From positions 1-5,363 of the forward strand of contig JADGOP010000197.1 in assembly GCA_017882935.1 (NCBI GenBank): 5,363 nucleotides of DNA, read 5' to 3'. This stretch comes from Actinomycetota bacterium. GTDB taxonomy: Bacteria > Actinomycetota > Acidimicrobiia > Acidimicrobiales > Iamiaceae. This document shows, piece after piece, positions 1 through 5,363 of the stretch. The position numbers were made by a program, and so were the translations under genes. Position 1 is the first letter of the stretch, and every line of letters begins with the position of its first letter. The notes under the pieces are model-generated. The model was not told where the DNA came from. It did no database searches and saw only the letters and a program-made list of their open reading frames with translations.

Positions 1-1758
<1,758 letters not shown>

Positions 1759-1762
<4 letters not shown>

Positions 1763-2430
1763 GCCCGTCCGTGCCCGACCCCAACGAGTCCCCACCCGAT
1801 GCCGACGCGCCGGACACCCTCGACGCCGAGGTCGCCGACACCCTCGACGCCGAGGCCGCCGACACCGACGTGCTCGACGCCGAAGTGGTCGACGCGGAGA
1901 TCGTCGACGCCTCCGCCGGGCCCCCGGCGGAGGCCGCCGAGCCTGCGGTCGGGGGCACGGCGGGGTTCGAGCCGGCCGACCTCGGTCCCGACAGCGTCGA
2001 GGGGCTCATCGCCGACCTCGAGATCACCGTCGCCAAGCGCGACGAGTACCTCGACTCGCTGCGTCGCACCCAGGCCGACTTCGAGAACTACCGCAAGCGC
2101 ATCGTCAAGCAGCAGGGCGAGGCCGTCGACCGCGCGGTCGGCGCGCTCATCGAGCAGCTGCTCCCCACGCTCGACGTGGGCGAGGCCGCGGCCGCGCACG
2201 GTGCCGCCGACGCCGCGGTGTACTCGTCGCTGCTCGGCGCGCTCGAGAAGGCCGGCATGTCGCGCATCGACCCGGCCGGCGAGGTCTTCGACCCCAACGG
2301 CCACGAGGCCGTCCTCCACGAGCCGGCCGACGACCCGGGCGCCGAGCCCCGCGTGGTCGACGTCATGCGAGCCGGCTACGCGTGGAAGGGACGGGTCATC
2401 CGGCCCGCCATGGTCAAGGTCCGCGGGTAG
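1759..2430 (+). CDS. grpE: Nucleotide exchange factor GrpE with repetitive acidic N-terminal tail
   Basis: GrpE dimers open the DnaK nucleotide-binding cleft to release ADP and so reset the chaperone cycle. The protein is 223 aa, at the upper end for the family because of an N-terminal extension. Residues 1-77 are low-complexity, acidic and Ala/Asp/Glu/Pro-rich, with two DTLDAE(V/A)A units and then [13 protein letters not shown]. From about residue 78 comes the long dimerisation helix ([22 protein letters not shown], continuing to FENYRKR at 108-114), then the four-helix region [10 protein letters not shown]. The C-terminal beta domain carries the family signature: FDPNGHEAV from residue 177 and [16 protein letters not shown] from residue 206. 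The ATG at 1759 overlaps the dnaK stop as ATGA; the nearest purine-rich stretch, GAGGA at 1742-1746, is 12 nt away, so reinitiation after dnaK is likely. No other start before the tail is available without overlapping dnaK further. Identification is secure; the function of the tail is unknown. Confidence 0.96.
1813..1860 (+). repeat. 24-bp tandem repeat x2 in the GrpE N-terminal tail
   Basis: Units 1813-1836 and 1837-1860 match at 23 of 24 bases and encode DTLDAEVA and DTLDAEAA. A third partial start, GACACC, follows at 1861-1866. The units are in frame and contain the same DAEV core as the DnaK tail, consistent with slippage or unequal recombination in a low-complexity coding tail. Confidence 0.85.
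1909..1934 (+). other. Perfect 12-bp GC-rich inverted repeat inside grpE
   Basis: The left arm 1909-1920 (GCCTCCGCCGGG) is the exact reverse complement of the right arm 1923-1934, with two bases (CC) between them; in RNA this would fold as about an 11-bp stem with a 4-nt loop. It lies directly after the DAEVVD/DAEIVD repeats and encodes ASAGPPAEA (GrpE residues 51-59). No T-tract follows. It may act as an RNA stability, pausing or processing element between dnaK and grpE, or may simply be a by-product of GC-rich codon use. Confidence 0.6.
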
Positions 2431-2436
2431 CGCGCC

Positions 2437-3603
2437 ATGGCCGCGCAACGGGAGTGGTTCGAGAAGGACTACTACGAGATCCTCGGGGTGTCGTCCGACG
2501 CCTCGCAGAAGGAGATCACGCGCGCGTACCGCAAGCTCGCGCGTGAGAGCCACCCCGACGCGAACCCCGGCGACACCAAGGCCGAGGAGCGCTTCAAGGA
2601 GATCTCCGCGGCCTACGACGTGGTGGGCGACGCAGCCAAGCGCAAGGAGTACGACGAGGTCCGCACGCTCGGCCCCATGGGCGGCTTCGGCGGCCCGGGC
2701 GGCGCGGGTGGCGGCGGCTTCGGCCCCGGCGGCATCAACCTCGACTTCGGGTCTGACGGCGGCCTCGGCGACCTGCTCGGCGGGCTGTTCACGCGGGGCA
2801 CCGCGGCCCGCGGCAACCGCGGCAGCGCCAAGCGGCGGGGCGCCGACCTCGAGACCGACCTCTTTCTGTCCTTCGACGACGCCTTCAAGGGCGTCACCAC
2901 CTCCGTGCACCTCACCTCCGAGGCGGTCTGCCACACCTGCCACGGCCGCGGCGCCAAGCCCGGCACCACCCCCCGCACCTGCCCGCGCTGCCACGGCCGC
3001 GGCGTGCTCGACGACAACCAGGGCCTGTTCTCGTTCAGCCAGCCCTGCCCCGAGTGCGCCGGCCGCGGCATGCTCATCGACGAGCCCTGCACCACCTGCC
3101 ATGGCGCCGGCACCGAGCGGCGACCGCGCGAGGTCAAGGCGCGGGTGCCCGCTGGTGTCAGCGACGGCACCCGCATCCGCCTCAAGGGTCGCGGCGAGCC
3201 CGGCGCCAACGGGGGTCCCGCCGGCGACCTGTACCTCACGGTGCACGTGGCGCCGCACGAGGTCTTCGCCATGTCGGGCCGCAACCTCACGCTCACGGTG
3301 CCCGTCACCTTCCCCGAGGCTGCCCTCGGTGCCGACCTCACCGTCCCCACCCTCGACGGCGACCCCGTCACCGTGCGCCTGGCTCCGGGCACGCCCAACC
3401 GGCGCACCCTGCGCGTCAAGGGCCGCGGCGCCGCCACCCCCAAGGGCACCGGCGACCTCCTCGTCACCATCGAGGTGGCCGTACCGGCCAAGCTGTCGGC
3501 GGCCGAGCGCAAGGCCGTCGAGGCACTCGACGCAGCCACCACCCAGTCCCCCCGATCCCACCTCGACGAGCTGCTGACCCGCCACGAGGAGGCTGAGGTC
3601 TGA
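2437..3603 (+). CDS. dnaJ: Co-chaperone DnaJ (type I/A Hsp40)
   Basis: J-domain co-chaperone that delivers unfolded clients to DnaK and stimulates its ATPase. At 388 aa it has the normal length and full domain order. The J domain opens with DYYEILGVSSDAS, with the catalytic HPD at residues 39-41 and KRKEYDEV near residue 70. A Gly/Phe-rich linker (GGFGGPGGAGGGGFGPGG) follows, ending in a GLGDLLGGLF segment. The cysteine-rich zinc domain, residues 165-225, has four CxxCxGxG-type motifs: CHTCHGRG, CPRCHGRG, CPECAGRG and CTTCHGAG. The C-terminal substrate-binding beta domains include DLYLTVHVAPHEVF and the TLRVKGRG segment. The opening MAAQREWFEKDYYEILG resembles mycobacterial DnaJ1, the paralogue normally encoded in the dnaK operon. 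The ATG at 2437 is 6 nt after the grpE stop and has no good Shine-Dalgarno sequence, suggesting coupled reinitiation. All key residues are present, so it should be functional. Confidence 0.97.
   Translation: MAAQREWFEKDYYEILGVSSDASQKEITRAYRKLARESHPDANPGDTKAEERFKEISAAYDVVGDAAKRKEYDEVRTLGPMGGFGGPGGAGGGGFGPGGINLDFGSDGGLGDLLGGLFTRGTAARGNRGSAKRRGADLETDLFLSFDDAFKGVTTSVHLTSEAVCHTCHGRGAKPGTTPRTCPRCHGRGVLDDNQGLFSFSQPCPECAGRGMLIDEPCTTCHGAGTERRPREVKARVPAGVSDGTRIRLKGRGEPGANGGPAGDLYLTVHVAPHEVFAMSGRNLTLTVPVTFPEAALGADLTVPTLDGDPVTVRLAPGTPNRRTLRVKGRGAATPKGTGDLLVTIEVAVPAKLSAAERKAVEALDAATTQSPRSHLDELLTRHEEAEV
3586..3592 (+). promoter_or_regulatory. Shine-Dalgarno sequence for hspR
   Basis: GAGGAGG inside the last codons of dnaJ lies 10 nt before the hspR ATG at 3603. 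It is the only strong ribosome binding site at the junctions within this operon, and supports ATG 3603 as the hspR start. HspR may therefore be translated partly independently of dnaJ. Confidence 0.5.
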
Positions 3604-3983
3604 TGATCCGCAAGCCCACCGATGCCGTGTACGTGATCTCGGTCGCGGCCGAGCTGGCCGGGGTGCACCCCCAGACCCTGCGCATCTACGAGCGCAAGGG
3701 CCTGCTCGACCCGGCGCGCACCGGTGGCGGCAGCCGTCGCTACTCCGACGCCGACATCTCGCTGCTCCAGCGCATCCAGCAGCTCACCAACGAGGGCCTC
3801 AACCTGGCCGGCGTGCGTCGCGTGCTCGAGCTCGAGTCCGAGGTGCACGCGCTGCGGTCCGAGGTCGCCGCGCTGCAGGCCGAGATGACCGAGGCGGTCG
3901 CCGCCACCCACCGCCAGTACCGCCGCGACCTGGTGCCTGTCCGCCAGGGCCTCACCCTGTACCAGGCCGCCCGCCGCCGCTGA
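3603..3983 (+). CDS. hspR: Heat-shock repressor HspR (MerR family)
   Basis: DNA-binding transcriptional repressor of the dnaK regulon. In Streptomyces and Mycobacterium, HspR binds HAIR inverted repeats (CTTGAGT-N7-ACTCAAG) upstream of dnaK and needs DnaK as co-repressor. The 126-aa protein has a MerR winged helix-turn-helix: VISVAAELAGVHPQTLRIYERKGLL (residues 11-35) holds the HTH, and RTGGGSRRYSDADISLL (39-55) forms the wing and following helix. NLAGVRRVLELE (67-78) runs into a coiled coil, roughly residues 75-105 (EVHALRSEVAALQAEM). The basic C-terminal tail ends in RRR. No ligand cysteines typical of metal-sensing MerR proteins are present, which fits HspR. By recall, mycobacterial HspR has one more residue just before NLAG (QDEGVNLAG versus NEGLNLAG here). 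ATG 3603 overlaps the dnaJ stop by one base. The operon position and the ISVAAELAG/HPQTLR signature make HspR the clear call over other MerR proteins. Confidence 0.95.
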   Translation: MIRKPTDAVYVISVAAELAGVHPQTLRIYERKGLLDPARTGGGSRRYSDADISLLQRIQQLTNEGLNLAGVRRVLELESEVHALRSEVAALQAEMTEAVAATHRQYRRDLVPVRQGLTLYQAARRR

Positions 3984-3984
3984 C

Positions 3985-4005
3985 CGGCCGCCTGCGCTGC
4001 GGCCG
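3985..4005 (+). terminator. Candidate hairpin at end of the dnaK operon
   Basis: A perfect 7-bp inverted repeat, CGGCCGC (3985-3991) and GCGGCCG (3999-4005), with a 7-nt loop, begins 2 nt after the hspR stop. It is all G/C, but no T-run follows, so it is not a canonical intrinsic terminator; such T-less hairpins are often proposed as terminators or mRNA 3' stabilisers in high-GC actinobacteria. It is the only obvious structure that could separate the chaperone operon from the downstream gene. Confidence 0.4.
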
Positions 4006-4029
4006 ACGGGGACGGCTCCGCGGGCCGCG

Positions 4030-4035
4030 TAAGCT
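4030..4035 (+). promoter_or_regulatory. Possible -10 element for a leaderless transcript
   Basis: TAAGCT fits the actinobacterial TANNNT -10 pattern. It ends 8 nt before the GTG at 4044, so transcription would begin at or within about 2-3 nt of the start codon. There is no Shine-Dalgarno sequence before this GTG, which agrees with leaderless translation. No convincing -35 hexamer is seen near 4006-4012. It is a weak pattern on its own. Confidence 0.35.
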
Positions 4036-4043
4036 CGCCCGTC

Positions 4044-4802
4044 GTGGCGGCCGACTTCCAACTCCTGTCCTTCGTGTTCCCCGCGTGGAACGAGGAGGAG
4101 ATGATCTCCCAGACGGTGGTCGCGGCCACCGAGGCGGGGCAGGAGCTCATCACCCAGCACGAGGTCGCCGACTACGAGATCGTGCTGGTCGACGACGGCT
4201 CGTCCGACCGCACCCCCGCACTCATCGACGAGCTGGCCGCCGCCGACCCCCACGTGCGCGCGGTGCACCACGAGCGCAACCGGGGCCTGGGCGCGAGCGT
4301 CCGCTCGGGGTTCGACGCGGCCAAGGGCGACGCGATCCTCTACACCGACGCCGACCTGCCTTTCGACCTGCTGCTGCTGCAGAAGGCGTTCCGGCTGCTG
4401 CGGATCTACGACGCCGACATCGTGAGCATGTACCGCTTCGACCGCACGGCCGAGGGGCCCAAGCGCTACCTCTACTCGCACCTCTACAACTGGCTGGTGC
4501 GGTCGCTGCTCGGCGTGCGCCTGCGCGACGTGAACTTCGCCGGCAAGCTCATCCGGCGGGAGGTGCTCGACCACGTCGACCTCCGCAGCGAGGGCTCGTT
4601 CGTCGACGTCGAGCTCATGGCGCAGGCGGTGCGGCTGGGGTTCAACATCATCCAGTTCGGCGTCGACTACTTCCCCCGCACCCGCGGCGCGTCGACGCTG
4701 GCGGATCCCGGAGTGATCGCCGGGATCATCGGCGACCTCACCAAGGAGCGGGCCCGCCTGCGTCGGGTCCAGCCGCTGCCCTCCGAGCAGCGCCGGCACT
4801 AG
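4044..4802 (+). CDS. GT2 family glycosyltransferase, polyprenyl-phosphate sugar transferase-like
   Basis: A GT-A fold, inverting family 2 glycosyltransferase, 252 aa, starting at GTG. Visible motifs are the N-terminal strand with FVFPAWNEEEMI (residues 10-21), nucleotide-binding VDDGSSDRT (49-57), NRGLGASVRSGF (79-90), the metal-binding DxD as TDADLPFD (101-108), an acceptor-side region NFAGKLIRREVL, and the late PRTRGAST motif that resembles the R-x-x-G-x-S segment of DPM-like enzymes. The overall pattern resembles dolichyl/polyprenyl-phosphate mannose or glucose synthases. No transmembrane segments are evident, so it would be a peripheral cytoplasmic enzyme, perhaps charging a lipid carrier for cell-wall or protein glycosylation. 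Sugar donor and acceptor cannot be told from the sequence. There is no Shine-Dalgarno sequence; a nearby TAAGCT suggests its own leaderless promoter, so it is probably not part of the heat-shock operon. The GTG start is favoured because the conserved first strand begins only about 9 residues later and no in-frame ATG precedes it. Confidence 0.88.
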   Translation: MAADFQLLSFVFPAWNEEEMISQTVVAATEAGQELITQHEVADYEIVLVDDGSSDRTPALIDELAAADPHVRAVHHERNRGLGASVRSGFDAAKGDAILYTDADLPFDLLLLQKAFRLLRIYDADIVSMYRFDRTAEGPKRYLYSHLYNWLVRSLLGVRLRDVNFAGKLIRREVLDHVDLRSEGSFVDVELMAQAVRLGFNIIQFGVDYFPRTRGASTLADPGVIAGIIGDLTKERARLRRVQPLPSEQRRH

Positions 4803-4816
4803 TCCTCCGGACTGGT
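4798..4816 (+). terminator. Weak candidate hairpin overlapping the glycosyltransferase stop
   Basis: AGTCC (4801-4805) and GGACT (4809-4813) pair around a 3-nt loop, and the stem extends outward to 4798/4816 with one G-T wobble, giving about 8 bp. The stop codon TAG at 4800-4802 is within the left arm. There is no T-tract. It may mark transcript end, but the evidence is only the inverted repeat. Confidence 0.25.
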
Positions 4817-4849
4817 CGCGTCCACCCGGCACGGCGTCCCCGGGGTGGG

Positions 4850-4855
4850 TAGCGT
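4850..4855 (+). promoter_or_regulatory. Possible -10 element upstream of the last gene
   Basis: TAGCGT fits TANNNT and lies in the 85-nt gap before the ATG at 4888, which would give a leader of about 26 nt holding the Shine-Dalgarno sequence. No clear -35 hexamer is visible. The rest of the gap holds only GC-rich sequence with a loose CCACCC/GGGTGG inverted repeat (4822-4827 and 4843-4848). Confidence 0.25.
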
Positions 4856-4878
4856 CCGACGCGCCCGCTCCATCTGAC

Positions 4879-4883
4879 GGAGG
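4879..4883 (+). promoter_or_regulatory. Shine-Dalgarno sequence for the SCO6745-like gene
   Basis: GGAGG, 4 nt before ATG 4888, is a clear ribosome binding site although the spacing is slightly short. It decides the start of the last gene in the window. Confidence 0.6.
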
Positions 4884-4887
4884 ACCC

Positions 4888-5363
4888 ATGAACCCCATCG
4901 ACCTCGGTCGGGCCACCGCGCCCGCCATCAGCGACGTCGCGTCGAAGTTCATGCTCGACGGTGCCACCTATGTCCGTGGCGCCGAACTGGGCTTCGAGGG
5001 CATGGACTTCTACGCCGCCGGTCGGGGCGGGGTGCTCGGTGACGTGCCCGCGGACGTGGTCGCGGCGGCCTTCGTGTTCTTCGAGCCCGGCCTGTTGCGC
5101 GAGGCGTGGGACCGGTCGGGCAAGGTGGCGAGCCGCGCCGACGCGGCGGCCGCGTTCGCCGAGTGCGGCTACACCTGGGCACGCGCGCACCTCGCCGACG
5201 ACGCGGCCGTCGAGCAGCTGGGGTCGCTCGGGATGAGGGTGGTCGATGCCACGAGCCCGGCGGGCGCACCGGTGTTCGCCGCGTGGCGGGGGCTCCCGCG
5301 ACCCGACGACACGCAGGCCCTGGCGCTCTACGTGCTCGACGCGCTGCGCGAGCTGCGGCTCGC
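4888..5363 (+). CDS. SCO6745-like family protein, 3' truncated by window edge
   Basis: The frame from ATG 4888 is open to the last base: 158 complete codons and no stop, so the gene continues to the right. The start is supported by GGAGG just upstream. The N-terminal part, with DGATYVRGAELGFEG (residues 24-38), DFYAAGRGGVLGDVPADVVA (40-59), FVFFEPGLLREAW (62-74) and then an Ala-rich helix with YTWARAHL, resembles by recall the actinobacterial SCO6745 family. In that family an AGR-x-x-PLG-V-x-A-x-V-V-A-A-x-F segment is followed by an F-x-P-x-x-V-x-x-A-x-P-x-x-W segment. Members are soluble proteins of about 250-290 aa with no established biochemical role that I can state. Here the usual PLG is VLG. 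No signal peptide or membrane segment is visible. The gene is Ala/Gly-rich with the same GC-heavy codon use as its neighbours. The CDS is secure; the family assignment is moderate. Confidence 0.75.
   Translation, partial: MNPIDLGRATAPAISDVASKFMLDGATYVRGAELGFEGMDFYAAGRGGVLGDVPADVVAAAFVFFEPGLLREAWDRSGKVASRADAAAAFAECGYTWARAHLADDAAVEQLGSLGMRVVDATSPAGAPVFAAWRGLPRPDDTQALALYVLDALRELRL

Noticed and set aside
1799..3577. Plus-strand open frame of 592 codons overlapping grpE and dnaJ in another frame
   Set aside because: Composition is Ser/Arg/Pro/Ala/Thr-rich, typical of a shifted frame of GC-rich genes, and the overlapped genes carry clear GrpE and DnaJ signatures.
3984..4043. Search for a HAIR or CIRCE operator in the hspR-glycosyltransferase gap
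   Set aside because: No CTTGAGT/ACTCAAG or TTAGCACTC/GAGTGCTAA type half-sites are present; the gap holds only the GC hairpin and the possible -10 element.
4704..4727. 8-bp inverted repeat GATCCCGG / CCGGGATC within the glycosyltransferase gene
   Set aside because: It is inside coding sequence about 75 nt before the stop, with no T-tract and no link to a gene boundary; it is likely a chance feature of GC-rich codons.
2613..4967. Longer minus-strand open frame (784 codons) spanning dnaJ, hspR and the glycosyltransferase
   Set aside because: Same GC shadow effect; it crosses several genes and their intergenic gaps and shows no domain or plausible composition.

Overview
The window is a high-GC (about 70% by eye) stretch with strong third-position G/C bias. 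It holds the 3' part of a classical actinobacterial chaperone operon, dnaK-grpE-dnaJ-hspR, followed by two unrelated genes. The presence of the MerR-type repressor HspR as the last gene of the dnaK operon, the Mycobacterium/Streptomyces-like DnaK and DnaJ1 sequences, and an SCO6745-like protein downstream all point to Actinomycetota. The exact lineage cannot be fixed from this window; an Acidimicrobiia-type genome is possible, but that is only an impression.

Layout: 1-1762 dnaK (about 32 N-terminal codons missing off the left edge); 1759-2430 grpE (ATGA overlap with dnaK); 2437-3603 dnaJ (6-nt gap); 3603-3983 hspR (1-nt overlap, TGATG). A short gap of about 60 nt follows, with a GC hairpin and a possible leaderless promoter. 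Then come 4044-4802, a GT2 family glycosyltransferase starting at GTG, an 85-nt intergenic gap, and 4888 to the right edge, the start of an SCO6745-like protein truncated by the window end. All genes are on the + strand and there is no gene-free stretch over 300 nt.

How the genes work together: DnaK (Hsp70), its nucleotide exchange factor GrpE and its J-domain co-chaperone DnaJ form a complete refolding machine. HspR is the repressor known in related actinobacteria to bind HAIR operators upstream of dnaK and to use DnaK as co-repressor, giving a feedback loop. The dnaK promoter and any HAIR site lie off the left edge. Very tight gene junctions suggest translational coupling through all four genes.

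The most unusual thing here is that the acidic C-terminal tail of DnaK (repeated EVVDA units) is echoed in an extended, repetitive acidic N-terminal tail of GrpE, including a 22-nt identical in-frame DNA repeat 167 nt apart. The end of this tail region in grpE also holds a perfect 12-bp GC-rich inverted repeat. Otherwise the window looks like ordinary core genome; I see no mobile element, CRISPR array, tRNA or rRNA.
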